Below, in pieces: positions 24,601 through 34,756 of a DNA stretch of 45,000 nt. Position 1 is the first letter of the stretch, and every line of letters starts with the position of its first letter. The stretch lies in assembly GCF_964340395.1 (NCBI RefSeq), contig NC_135553.1, positions 11,105,001-11,150,000 of the forward strand, in the 5' to 3' direction. A program made the position numbers and the translations under genes. Source of the stretch: Glandiceps talaboti (Eukaryota; Hemichordata; Enteropneusta; Spengelidae). The notes under the pieces were generated by a model. It made no database searches. It worked only from the letters and a program-made list of their open reading frames with translations, and had not been told where the DNA came from.

Positions 24601-26180
24601 GTGACGACAAGTGTGTCCTCTAACAAAAGACAATGTTGTTGTTTTTTGTTGGCATCGAAAACACATGTAGGACCTGGGTTTTCTTGTGATTCACTATATA
24701 GCATAGTTAGTATAGTATAGTATATACAGTAGTATGGGATAGGACTCATCAACAATTGATGTGTCCGTATTTCAACTGTTTGACCGTGGCATGTCAAATT
24801 AGAGATGAGGACATGCGCACTGGTACAGCTTGCACCTCTTACCTGTCTTCAAAGCTAAATACTACTATGGAAACCGAGATTTCAGTTACTAAGATAGATG
24901 TAAACACAAACTAAAACTGTTGTTGTTCAATGTGGTAGATTACACAAGTGGATGATAGTGGTGTCTTTGTTACATGTAAGTATATATACTAAATTACTAA
25001 TCACCTTGTAATCAAGACAGTATAAACACTGGAAGTCCTCAAAAATGTACACTGTGAGATAGCACAAGTCATCAGCAATGCCACCCTACTGTGACTACCA
25101 GCATTTCACATTACAATTTCAGTTGTGCCTACATGTATCTTAGTTACAATGTAGCCGAGAGCTCTATTTCCATTAATGTAACACAATGTTATTTGTGAAT
25201 AGATTCAAATCAAACTACCCAGAACCCATATAATTGATAATTGATGCCAAAAATAGAATCCAATTAGATGATTACATAACTTGATATTATCAATAGAGTT
25301 TAATCTAATTATACTTCACTGCACCTGTGAGTACATACATGTACATACATCAAAACACAGTCTATTTCCATTATTGAACATAAGGGCGGGCAAGGGGTAT
25401 CTTTGTAACTCACAATTGCTCCATTTTATTTTGACAAAGTAATATTGCAGGTTAGTCTTCAATGGTGCTATTTGATACAACCACCTAGAAATCAATACAA
25501 AACTGTACATTCTACACTCTAAAGATAGCAAGTTCTTGCTACATTTTGTCTGAATGAAATAAACCATGTAAACACACTGTAACTAGATGCAGACATACTG
25601 GTGCCAGTGTTGTGATGCCTGCATGGTGGCGCATTAGTTCATTTTGTTTCGACAAAATGTACAATCATGCAGATTTCCACACCTCCATTACACATGATAA
25701 CATTGCTCACATCATCTTGCATTGACGACTTTATCATCTAGACACTCTGAAAAACAACAAAACTATTTCTGGGAACATTTTGAGTAAGATGATTTCAAAA
25801 TAATTAGTTCGGTTGTACTAAAAAAAAACTCAAACATGTAACATATATGTAACACTAACCTCAGAGTAGGATCCCTCCCCGATTATTTTTCCAAATTTAA
25901 AGTCGCTAACTTTCTTCTTCCTGATTTGCTGTGGTTGTTGTTGTTGTTGCTGCATGTTTGTTTGTTGTGATGGTGACGTTGATGACGATGACGATGATGA
26001 AGATGATGACGTTGATGAAGATGAAGATTGTGCCTTTGATGAGGTTTGCTCTTGAGATACGTTGCTGGTTGTTGTAGTACTACTGCTATTAAGTCTGCCA
26101 GGCTTGGAGTCCATACTATCTACTTTAGTGCCACTGGCTTGAGGTACTTGTTTTGTTATTGCTGGTGTTATCTTGTCTAC
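4285..26180 (-). CDS. PDPK1: PDPK1 gene span: 3-phosphoinositide-dependent protein kinase 1, 13 coding exons
   Basis: Seen: 13 minus-strand exons join in frame at GT-AG sites and give 537 residues plus TGA from the Met at 26114. Order of parts: Ser/Thr/Gln-rich tail (1-64), basic RKKK, kinase domain (about 71-332), linker (about 333-430), PH domain (about 433-533). Landmarks: glycine loop GEGSYS 79-84, AIK lysine K101, alpha-C glutamate E120, HRD aspartate D196, DFG D214, activation-loop S232 in [14 protein letters not shown]. These match human K111, E130, D205, D223 and S241. Known of the family: this AGC kinase phosphorylates the activation loops of AKT, S6K, SGK, RSK and PKC; its PH domain binds PI(3,4,5)P3, and a PIF pocket docks substrates. 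Odd: PIF-pocket I119 and R131 are Leu and Lys here, and one residue is inserted before NPFFVKLY. The 5' end is incomplete, because the frame stays open back to an acceptor at 26180, so the true start may be upstream. Coordinates include the introns. Confidence 0.97.
4387..5007 (-). other. PDPK1 intron 12
   Basis: 621 bases bounded by GTAAGT and TTTGCAG. I see no repeat or gene in it. Confidence 0.85.
5008..5062 (-). CDS. PDPK1: PDPK1 coding exon 12: PH domain beta strands
   Basis: A 55-base exon encoding [18 protein letters not shown] after completing the Trp codon (human [19 protein letters not shown]). The acceptor is CTTTTCAG and the donor ACT|GTAAGT, phase 0. Too short for an ORF scan; found by homology and confirmed by phase. 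Confidence 0.95.
5063..5750 (-). other. PDPK1 intron 11
   Basis: 688 bases. Contains a C-run and CA-rich stretch at 5390-5425, which opens spurious Pro/His frames on the plus strand. No gene seen. Confidence 0.85.
5751..5848 (-). CDS. PDPK1: PDPK1 coding exon 11: PH domain, lipid-binding arginines
   Basis: Encodes [20 protein letters not shown] followed by [12 protein letters not shown] and two bases of Trp. The ARRRQ arginines correspond to the human residues that contact inositol phosphates. The acceptor is GACTGCAG, sitting directly after a TTGA/GATT microsatellite that occupies the normal pyrimidine-tract position. The donor is CCCTG|GTAAGT. Confidence 0.97.
5855..5900. repeat. TCAA/TTGA microsatellite at the exon 11 acceptor
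   Basis: About 11 copies of a tetranucleotide, ending 4 bases from the AG of the PDPK1 exon 11 acceptor (5850-5849 on the minus strand). Read in the gene's direction it is a GATT repeat occupying the place of the polypyrimidine tract. Confidence 0.9.
6048..6185 (+). repeat. Dispersed repeat family A, diverged copy 2
   Basis: TAGTCTGGATGCCAATGTGG is followed by diverged sequence that still shares short blocks (CATCCA, AAACCCCAACT) with the copy at 790. Lies in PDPK1 intron 10 just upstream of exon 11's acceptor repeat. Confidence 0.4.
6921..6948. repeat. T28 homopolymer (A28 in gene sense) next to the exon 10 donor
   Basis: Lies 12 bases downstream of the PDPK1 exon 10 donor in the direction of transcription. 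Probably polymorphic. It lengthens an apparent Lys-rich open frame that is not part of the protein. Confidence 0.9.
6961..7221 (-). CDS. PDPK1: PDPK1 coding exon 10: linker and start of PH domain
   Basis: A phase 0-0 exon of 87 codons. The first half ([20 protein letters not shown] and on) is a linker with little resemblance to human. The second half ([20 protein letters not shown], then [16 protein letters not shown]) matches the start of the PDK1 PH domain, including the ILKMG strand and the DKRK basic patch. The acceptor is TCTAAAG and the donor AAG|GTGAGC. A run of 28 A residues (minus strand) lies 12 bases past the donor. Confidence 0.97.
7222..7709 (-). other. PDPK1 intron 9
   Basis: 488 bases with a C10 run near 7302. 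Two segments, about 7485-7560 and 7605-7685, look like diverged copies of one another (ACCA.ATCCC/CCC..CAGCCTC..TGGACGGT, then a TTTTCAA...AATATTT.AAAGATG block). No gene. Confidence 0.7.
7710..7883 (-). CDS. PDPK1: PDPK1 coding exon 9: end of kinase domain
   Basis: A phase 0-0 exon of 58 codons: [40 protein letters not shown], then [18 protein letters not shown]. It contains the KRLG motif, the HxFF segment and the QTPP sequence that close AGC kinase domains, then enters the variable linker. The acceptor is TGAACAG and the donor AGT|GTAAGT. Confidence 0.97.
7884..8886 (-). other. PDPK1 intron 8
   Basis: 1.0 kb. Contains the LINE 3' end (7972-8272), a GT/G-run tract (8300-8324) and a C-rich tract (8701-8723). 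Otherwise unremarkable. Confidence 0.85.
7972..8272 (+). mobile_element. 3' end of a non-LTR retrotransposon (LINE), ORF2 C-terminus
   Basis: The plus frame reads [20 protein letters not shown], then [20 protein letters not shown] and LDIHQASS, the signature C-terminal region of CR1/L2-like invertebrate LINE ORF2 (typically [18 protein letters not shown]). It ends in GGCACTATAGAAATTTGATT with a short TTGA repeat tail, as in LINEs that prime on microsatellites. It is a 5'-truncated dead copy in PDPK1 intron 8, opposite in orientation, starting roughly 90 bases from exon 9. Confidence 0.75.
8887..8983 (-). CDS. PDPK1: PDPK1 coding exon 8: kinase C-lobe
   Basis: Encodes [20 protein letters not shown], then [12 protein letters not shown]. 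The preceding split codon is Ser (human Gly). The segment matches human [20 protein letters not shown] closely, with PDGFPSVP in the variable turn. The acceptor is TTTTCAG and the donor CTA|GTAAGT, phase 0. Confidence 0.96.
8984..10009 (-). other. PDPK1 intron 7
   Basis: 1.03 kb bounded by GTAAGT and TTTTCAG. Contains the two-copy duplication at 9535-9656 and a T-run near the 5' end. No gene. Confidence 0.85.
9535..9656. repeat. Two-copy tandem duplication of about 62 bp
   Basis: CTATCATGAGAGAATAAGAC...CAGTCGAAAGTTCTCAGCTT is followed at once by CTATCATGAGAGAACAAGAC...CAGTCGAAAACTCTCGGCTT, with the shared end ATCAA(C/A)AG. Copies are diverged. Non-coding. Confidence 0.7.
10010..10078 (-). 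CDS. PDPK1: PDPK1 coding exon 7: alpha-F helix region
   Basis: Encodes [20 protein letters not shown] followed by RA and two bases. The DxWxxG motif is conserved (human [23 protein letters not shown]). The acceptor is TTCTAG and the donor CAAG|GTAAGT. At 69 bases it is another exon too short for an ORF search. Confidence 0.96.
10079..10625 (-). other. PDPK1 intron 6
   Basis: 547 bases bounded by GTAAG and TTCTAG. I see no repeat or gene in it. Confidence 0.85.
10626..10701 (-). CDS. PDPK1: PDPK1 coding exon 6: activation loop
   Basis: Encodes [20 protein letters not shown] followed by SACK and two bases of Ser. S232 corresponds to human S241, the trans-autophosphorylated activation-loop serine. 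SPE takes the place of the APE motif, as is usual in PDK1. The acceptor is TTTTTAG and the donor AAAAG|GTAAG. The 76-base length and phases 1 and 2 fit both neighbours. Confidence 0.97.
10800..11129 (+). mobile_element. SINE-like, tRNA-related repeat in PDPK1 intron 5
   Basis: TGGTTGAATGG at 10806-10816 fits the pol III A-box consensus, and GATTTGAATCA at 10892-10902 is a degenerate B box. The 3' part ends in GTGCTATATAAAATCTACC, like the tails of invertebrate SINEs and their partner LINEs. The 76-base box spacing is longer than usual. Insertion is opposite to PDPK1. The 5' and 3' limits are approximate and no target-site duplication was identified. Confidence 0.5.
11140..11237 (-). CDS. PDPK1: PDPK1 coding exon 5: catalytic loop and DFG
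   Basis: Encodes [20 protein letters not shown] followed by [12 protein letters not shown]. With the preceding exon this gives HRDLKPEN (D196) and the Mg-binding DFG aspartate (D214). The acceptor is TTTGCAG and the donor CAAG|GTGAGT. A SINE-like repeat ends about ten bases beyond this donor. Confidence 0.97.
11238..11610 (-). other. PDPK1 intron 4
   Basis: 373 bases bounded by GTAAGT and TTTGCAG. Nothing notable seen. Confidence 0.85.
11611..11755 (-). CDS. PDPK1: PDPK1 coding exon 4: hinge to catalytic loop start
   Basis: Encodes [19 protein letters not shown], then [20 protein letters not shown] and LHSLGIIH, ending inside the Arg of the HRD motif (AG|G). The acceptor is TTACCAG and the donor CACAG|GTAAGT. 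The first two bases complete Tyr147 from exon 3, which lies 10.1 kb away across the largest intron of the gene. Confidence 0.97.
12700..14100 (+). repeat. Degenerate satellite, about 8 units of 135-209 bp
   Basis: The anchor GCAGAGAAAAG or a variant occurs near 12780, 12922, 13131, 13266, 13430, 13610, 13798 and 13991. Each is followed by TTCCCAGGC(A/T)ACTGTTTAC, a TTGGATATC..TGAATACA block and a CAGACTAAACACAC-like block. The last three intervals are close to 181-193 bases and the most alike. Short minus-strand frames in it are by-products. Confidence 0.8.
14700..15190 (+). repeat. Tandem repeat of about 127-139 bp, about 3.5 units
   Basis: Blocks CCAAGAAATTTGTTGACTGA, TTTGAAAATTTCTGAAAC, CCTGCATTATTTAAGATGCT and CACGAAT recur in fixed order. 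CCAAGAAATTTGT (or AAGAAATTTGTTGA) occurs near 14780, 14907, 15036 and 15174. Non-coding, distinct from the array just upstream. Confidence 0.8.
15755..15972 (+). mobile_element. Second 5'-truncated LINE 3' end
   Basis: The plus frame, with one internal stop, reads [20 protein letters not shown] and PSIESFKLR, the same ORF2 C-terminal signature with LWNxLP. It ends in GGCACTATATAAATCTCTATT followed by an ATT repeat tail. The tail differs from the copy at 7972, so it is a different family. It lies in PDPK1 intron 3 in opposite orientation and is non-functional. Confidence 0.7.
16918..17043. repeat. Palindromic element with a GGGGCC core
   Basis: CCTAAGGGGCCTTGT at 16949-16963 pairs perfectly with 16990-17004. 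The outer flanks TTCAGCT and AGCTGAA, and the T-rich/A-rich edges, also pair, giving a hairpin of roughly 125 bp. No gene. Could be a small MITE. Confidence 0.45.
17885..18560 (+). repeat. AT-rich degenerate tandem array
   Basis: Units share GCAATATTTACCA, TTCTATTCCACTCCATTTTA, CTTTTGCCTTTTAAA, TTTCTTAATTTGAA..ATTAAATC and GTGTGTGAAGGCAATCAAAC in order. Starts are near 17893, 18070, 18287, 18429 and 18558, so unit length varies from about 130 to 220. Confidence 0.7.
17923..17984. repeat. 28-bp-arm hairpin
   Basis: AAACTGATAAAATGGAGT and on (17923-17950) pairs with 17957-17984 with 3 mismatches around a 6-base loop. It sits at the start of the degenerate satellite at 17885-18560, whose units carry similar TTCTATTCCACTCCATTTTA sequence in one orientation only. 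Confidence 0.6.
18996..19179. mobile_element. Possible short MITE with 14-bp inverted repeats
   Basis: TGGCTTCCTACTTG at 18996-19009 is repeated exactly in reverse complement at 19166-19179. Flanking bases show only partial further pairing. No coding content. The arms are short, so chance cannot be dismissed. Confidence 0.3.
19340..19980 (+). repeat. Degenerate minisatellite with G-runs, about 7 units
   Basis: Each unit has GTGATTTTGGGTG(G)n, AAATAGACATATTTTCCCTC and ATTTGT..ATTTCATTTTATTA, with units of about 80-130 bases. G-runs inside units have expanded to G19 (19686-19704, after a T tract) and G11 or more (19841-19851). Confidence 0.75.
20338..20714. mobile_element. Element with about 100-bp imperfect inverted ends
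   Basis: The segment from 20338 (ACCCAGACTGTCACTGCTGG and on to GGAAACAAGATTCCAACTA) recurs in reverse orientation at about 20605-20714 (reverse complement ACCCAGACTCTCACCGCTGG to GGAAACCGAATCCCAACT). Both arms are GC-richer than the flanks. The interval of about 380 bp may be a non-autonomous transposon or two inverted copies of one repeat. Lies in PDPK1 intron 3. Confidence 0.5.
21330..21400. repeat. CA/CG/TGCA-rich simple repeat
   Basis: ACACACGCGTGCGCATGCAC, then GCATGCATGCATGC and CA repeats. Alternating purine-pyrimidine throughout, so Z-DNA-prone. Confidence 0.8.
21597..21776. repeat. CA dinucleotide array and degenerate ACACAGAC tail
   Basis: Pure (AC)n at about 21599-21632 followed by CAGACA/CATACA variants up to 21776, about 90 bases downstream of the exon 3 donor of PDPK1 in the gene's direction. 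Confidence 0.9.
21867..22007 (-). CDS. PDPK1: PDPK1 coding exon 3: catalytic lysine, alpha-C helix, PIF pocket
   Basis: Encodes the remainder of Ile100, then [17 protein letters not shown] and on to [17 protein letters not shown] and the first base of Tyr147. It contains the ATP-binding lysine (K101), the alpha-C glutamate (E120) and most of the PIF pocket (K105, T139, Q141). L109 stands for human I119 and K121 for human R131, both conservative. One residue is added relative to human just before NPFF. The acceptor is TTTCAG, and the donor TTAT|GTATCC is weak. Downstream in the intron is a CA/TG microsatellite. Confidence 0.96.
22008..23082 (-). other. PDPK1 intron 2
   Basis: 1.08 kb bounded by GTAAGT and TTTCAG. 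Contains the fold-back MITE (22623-22807) and, at about 22870-22900, TTGATTGATTGATTTTATTT, which read on the minus strand looks like a retroelement 3' tail. No gene. Confidence 0.85.
22623..22807. mobile_element. Fold-back MITE with arms of about 55 bp
   Basis: The left arm (AATGAAAATTCCTACTCACA from 22623) is matched by the reverse complement of the right arm, which ends at 22807 (AATGAAAATTTCTACTCGCA). The match continues through GAGTCAGAAA...TTGGAAGC and into the centre. Total length is 185 bp. A 73-codon frame across it is a by-product. No clear target duplication was found. It lies in PDPK1 intron 2. Confidence 0.65.
23083..23125 (-). CDS. PDPK1: PDPK1 coding exon 2: kinase strands beta2-beta3
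   Basis: A 43-base micro-exon encoding [14 protein letters not shown] plus one base. The acceptor is ATGACAG and the donor CAA|GTAAGT. It continues the glycine loop and leads into the AIK lysine, whose Ile codon is split across the junction (phase 1). It is too short for an ORF scan. It was found by homology to the human segment VVLARELATSREYAIK, and the frames on both sides confirm it. Confidence 0.94.
23126..25859 (-). other. PDPK1 intron 1
   Basis: 2.7 kb bounded by GTTAGT and GACAG. I see no coding segment and no clear repeat in it. Confidence 0.85.
25860..26180 (-). CDS. PDPK1: PDPK1 coding exon 1: N-terminal tail and glycine-rich loop
   Basis: The Met at 26114 opens a tail rich in Ser, Thr and Gln (poly-Ser about 30-45, poly-Gln 55-60, both encoded by microsatellite-like TCA/TCG and CAA/CAG runs). 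It ends in [17 protein letters not shown], the start of the kinase domain. The frame is also open for 22 codons upstream ([10 protein letters not shown] and on) to an AG acceptor ending at 26181 (alternative AG four bases further in), preceded by a T/C-rich tract. In human PDK1 a Met with similar surroundings (AMDG) lies at residue 51, so this is probably the second coding exon. The donor is GAG|GTTAGT, phase 0. Confidence 0.93.
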
Positions 26181-29934
<3,754 letters not shown>

Positions 29935-30359
29935 CAATTTTGACAAAAACATAACTAATTTTATGAGTTCATCAAAATATATAGTGTACTTTCACGAAGA
30001 TGGATTCGGAAATCAAAAATATTTAAAACTGTGTAATGTCTAACTGGAGTATTATTTTTTCCCAATCAGACATCCAACAATACAATGCAGTCATCGAAAA
30101 TTATAATGACACCACTGATTAGACTTTGTACATGTTGTTGATTACAGGTAGATTTCATCCATTACAACATACACTGAATAACATGTTGAAATCGTTACCG
30201 CGTTAGGTCACTGATCTTAGAGGTGCGGACTCAAAAATCTATTTGACTGGATATACCATATTACAATATGTGTACAGCTACATATACACAAATATGTTTA
30301 GCCATGTGTGATCCAGTACTGTTTCTGTCTGGGTGTACAATACAAGTTTCTTCACTTGC

Positions 30360-30740
30360 CCACCCAACAATGTTGTTATCTTTGCAAAACATACTGGCAT
30401 TTGGCTGTTGCTAAGGGTGTGGTCATGGTTGTTAGGGCTAGTGTTCATCTATCTACACATCTTCAAATGCATCCCCATTAAATTTCAGCCCAAACTGCCA
30501 AGTAGTTTTGTAATTGAAGATTTTTTCACTTAAACACATATTTATACCTAATTTACATATCACTGACAGAATCACCATGTCATGAGTAATCCTTCATCTA
30601 CATGTAACATGTACCCATTGCACAGAACATCTCAACCAAAAATCACACCACTTCCTATCTAAATGCCCTAAGCAATGTCCGCACCGAATACCAAAGCAAT
30701 TGGTCTGCATTCAGTCCACATGACAAAAGAATAATCCAAT
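30360..30740 (+). repeat. Dispersed repeat family B, locus 2
   Basis: Shares with 2234-2560 the blocks CCCATTAAATTTCAGCCCAA, CTGCCAAGTAGTTTTG, AATTTACATATCACTGACAG, AATCACCATGTCATGA and GCACCGAATACCAAAGCAAT in the same order. No ORF of interest. Confidence 0.5.
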
Positions 30741-31087
30741 GTAATCATTACAGCTCCACTGATAAGATAATATTAATACCAGAACAAGGGAATGAAATCC
30801 TGGCCTTTAACCTGTTGATATCTTTTTTCATGAATCAATAATCAACAACAAATGTTACTTTTGTAGCTCCGACATGCTTTTTATGACATTAAACGTACCA
30901 GTACAGTTTGAAATATTTTGCGGAATTTTCAAAATTACAGTACATTAATTACAAAAATTTCTTTATTACTATTTGCTTGCCACATTGGCACTCTTAAAAT
31001 TTGTCTTCTATAAAAATCCCTGGATAACTGTTTTATTTTCTCATAAAGCGCTATAGCCGAGAATTACATGATTGAATACGATCAACA

Positions 31088-31373
31088 ACCCTGTCCCCAC
31101 ATGAATTGATTCAAAACCAAATCAAACAGAATCAATTCAGTTAAATCGGTTCAAAAATTGGCTTCTGTCCCCAGGAGAAAATTTCTGTGAATTTGAATTG
31201 ACTCCCTTTTGCTTTTTGAATCAGTTTCGAACTCATTTACTTTGAATGGGTTAGAAAACACCCCCAAGGTGGTATGGAATCGATTCAACTAAAATTGGTT
31301 CAAATCAGTTTTAGTCAGTGCATGTGAGGACAAGAGAACTCTGACTTTCAAACCATCCATGTGGGGGCAGGGC
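31088..31373. mobile_element. 286-bp element with 16-bp terminal inverted repeats
   Basis: ACCCTGTCCCCACATG (31088-31103) pairs with CATGTGGGGGCAGGGC (31358-31373) at 14 of 16 positions. The interior is rich in repeated GAATCAATT/TTGGTTCAAA motifs. No ORF, and no obvious target-site duplication. Best described as a MITE-like or composite repeat. Confidence 0.5.
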
Positions 31374-32742
31374 TAATAGTAACTTGTAATTTGATAATGT
31401 CGGTAAATCCATGGTTTTATAGCAAAGTAAACATACATCATTACTGGATACAAATGTACATTTGCATACCTGTAATAGCATTGTACCTCATAGTAGAGAG
31501 TCAAATTAAAACATGAAGATCGACTCATTCACATGCATTCCTTTAAAAGTACTATAATAATAATAATAATGCATGCATATCATATGGAGTGGAAGCCATG
31601 ATGTTGACCATGAAATAAAAAAAATTGTTGTTTCTACATGTATGATGATGCACCAATACGTGGTAAAAGTCAATTTCAAGTAACGAGTTGAATTGCAGAA
31701 GAATTTAAAGTTTTCATGAAAGTTCTGAACTGTTCTCAAACATAAAATATACGTTTTATAGCACCACTGTTATAGCTACTATCAATGTATCAAAATAAGT
31801 ATAAAATCGGCAATCCTCACCCACACTGCTGCTGTATTTTGAACCAGAGCATGCAGAGTGAGTTTTCTCTGCATGATCTTGAGTACTGTACTGTGTATGT
31901 CCCACTCCAAGTATTAATACAACTAACAATTTACAAGTGAAGCTCTCATGATATCAATCATGGAACTGACGTTCATTCAGGTATTGCTACTATTAAAATA
32001 AATCCATCTGTACAAGTACATCCATACACCCACCCATCCATTTGATCCACCCACATGTGGGAGGCTAGGATGGTACATGTCTCCATGCATGAGCTACCCA
32101 CTCACTACATATGATATTGATACAAAATGTACATTATGTATGCAACAGTATTTTAATGCTGCAGATACTCATTAGACAGTGCATGGAATTTCAGAAATGA
32201 GGCAGAAATAATTATGCTAGTATATAAAATGTATATTTACACTTTTTGCCAAAAAACAAAGTGACCCCATCCCCCCACCCACCACCTGAGACCTTTAAAT
32301 AGGTACAAATTTTACAAATTCTTGGTCTGTTACATTGCAATGTAGTGTGTCTTTGTTCATGAAAGTGTGAGGGAATCAAAAATTAAATGTTTTCCTACAC
32401 TACACAGTAATGAATTGGTTCTTGTACCATGACCAAGAGTTCTAATTACTTACAAGTAACATTTCACCTGTTCAGGTTGACAAGCTTTGTCAAACTGACC
32501 ATTTGCTGGCTTTACTGCAAGTCAACAGAGTGGGCATCTGTATGCCATGCATGTCATGCAGTACAATTTACATGATGCATGTCTGGAGATGTTTAAAAGG
32601 AATGATGTTGGTTTACTGGCAAATTTTAGTTACTTGCATTATAAGTGGCATACAGATATAGGCAGTACAGCCAACTGTCATAATGTCCTGCAATGTATAC
32701 ACTGTACCCATAGACCTGGAGGTACATTGTACATAGGACATT

Positions 32743-32938
32743 GTATGTATGTATGTATGTATGTATGTATGTATGTATGTATGTATGTATGTATGTATGT
32801 ATGTATGTATGTATGTACATTGTATGTATGTATGTATGTATGTATGTATGTATGTATGTATGTATGTATGTATGTATGTATGTACGTACGTACGTACGTA
32901 CGTACGTACGTACGTACGTACGTATGTATGCATGCATG
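32743..32938. repeat. GTAT array with an internal TACG array
   Basis: (GTAT)n from 32743, an interruption GTACATTGTATG at 32815-32826, more (GTAT)n, then about ten copies of TACG at 32883-32922 and a GTATGTATGCATGCATGG end. The interruption copies the left flank (ACATTGTATGTATG). The TACG block is self-complementary. Confidence 0.95.
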
Positions 32939-33446
32939 GATGAACATGACACATAACAGCTAGCTCCATACAGTCACACATCCAATAATCTGATCATGGT
33001 AATTGTTCTCAAGGACAAGGTTATGAAAGGGATGAACACTAGGCAACAATATAGCTGTCTGTTGATGATGTAACAGATAACAACAGACAGTCATTGGTTG
33101 TGATAGAGGGACTGAGATTCCTCATAAAATTAACAGAACAGCATTGGGCTTGACTAGACTAGACTGACCATGTACCAATACAGTATACAAATAAACACAA
33201 CCGATTGGGCTATAGGTACTTGTCAGCCGATAAGTATTAACAGAACAGATGGGGCTTGTTGTCTGGTGTCAGTGGTGATAATGTCGCAAACAAGAGCAGG
33301 CTTCATTTACAATCTATACACAGTCTTACTCTGTCTGCAAGCAGGACTGAATTCAACATGTATTGTCAGTCTATACATGTACAATCACAATATGAGGTAC
33401 ATAGATTTTACAGTACTATGGCATTAGTTTATCCAACAACAATAAT

Positions 33447-33498
33447 ATGTTGAATAAATATTTCATATTAACAATAATATGAAATATTTATTCAACAT
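33447..33498. repeat. Perfect 24-bp-arm palindrome with 4-base loop
   Basis: ATGTTGAATAAATATTTCAT and four more bases (33447-33470), loop ACAA, then the exact reverse complement at 33475-33498. It is AT-rich and could extrude as a cruciform or form a hairpin RNA. No coding content. Confidence 0.7.
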
Positions 33499-34344
33499 AG
33501 TATCAGATTACATCACTAAAATGATATTAACGGCATCACAGATTTACATGTACAATATGATATTTGAATATGAAAAAAAACATTGGGGTTTGTCACCAAT
33601 GTACATCATGTCCATACATAATGTACTGTACATGTCTTTCAATATAATGACTTATGACCAGGTAGGACACTAACGATGGAATCTAATCTTTTATACTCGA
33701 TATCAATATAGAAAAAAATTGCTAAATTAAAAGTATGAAATTAATGACTTTGTTCTGGATGAACACAAATTAAAATCTCTTTATTTAATTTTAAAATACA
33801 TCTGCAATGCTCAACCTATGAATGTACTTTACTGAGCACATGCATTTATACACATACGGCTGTGCTTGAACTTACAAATATGTATGTAATATCTACCTAC
33901 AATGACTACTGTGACTGAATACACTTTTTTTCTCAGAAATATATTTTCTTGTGATATTTCTATTCCAATTAATATAACAAATATTGAATGGAATCAGTTT
34001 TTCAACACTCTGGCCAAAGTTAAATTAAAAGACTTTTTTTTTGCACAAAACTGTCTCCATTAAAAATTAAATATTTTCAAAATGAAATACTCCTTTTTGT
34101 ACAAGATAGTACCTACCTTTTAGCAGATCTAACACATACGTAATTTGAAGAAGAGAGTGTATGGATGGCCTTTCAGATCATATTATCAGTTAATTACTAC
34201 ACTGAGTAGACTAAAAAGATATGTAAAAAATATATATAAAAACACTGACAACAATAGAAAACAGCATGTATACCACAACATTTAATATCTGGAGGTTGAT
34301 TTTACGGCTAACCAATTGGGCAGATGATACTGACTAGTCATATT

Positions 34345-34473
34345 CAATTCAATTTGCATAAACAAGATTGATCACATGACTGCTCCAACTGACCAATCAG
34401 ACGATACAACCCATTCATATTACAATTTGCATAAACAATACTGATCTTGTGACCAGGTCAACTGACCAATCAG
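34345..34473 (+). promoter_or_regulatory. 73-bp tandem duplication with paired octamer and CCAAT motifs
   Basis: ATTTGCAT occurs at 34352-34359 and 34425-34432. GACCAATCAG occurs at 34391-34400 and 34464-34473. The spacing is 73 bases in both cases, so the block is duplicated. Another ACCAAT lies at 34311. ATTTGCAT is the POU-factor octamer and CCAAT the NF-Y site, a pair typical of proximal promoters. The block ends about 30 bases before the open frame at 34505. The promoter role is inferred. Confidence 0.35.
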
Positions 34474-34504
34474 CACTGGCGTAATCACAGCTCACATGCA
34501 GTGA

Positions 34505-34756
34505 CATGCTGAGGTAGGAGACAGACTGACAACTTGTTTTGATGCTACTTGCATCAAGGTCAACAAACAAGCAGATATTGTATGTACAAATTTAAGTAGG
34601 AGTGAAGACTTAGAAGATTACATGAATGAAAAAGAAATAACATTTATCGGACAATTTGATAAATGTTTTGATGAGAAGCGCGGTAAAGTTGAACTAGATG
34701 ATAAGCTCAGTGAAGTCCAACTACAGCTAAAAGTTGTATCCTGTTGTTTAACATAA
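34505..34756 (+). other. 252-nt open frame, possible exon or small gene
   Basis: The frame is open from the codon after TGA at 34502 to TAA at 34754, 83 codons. The only in-frame ATG is at 34622, giving 44 residues (MNEKEITFIGQFDKCFDEKR and on). Composition is rich in Glu, Asp and Lys and unlike the flanking simple sequence, and the opposite strand is closed. The frame follows a 73-bp duplication with octamer and CCAAT motifs. No family recognised. It could be a real exon, a decayed retrocopy or chance. Confidence 0.25.

Noticed and set aside
32547-32981. Several 60-138 codon Met-Tyr-Val-Cys and Ile-His-Thr-Tyr frames
   Set aside because: Tetranucleotide TATG/TACG repeats give open frames with period-4 peptides in every phase; no non-repeat protein is attached.
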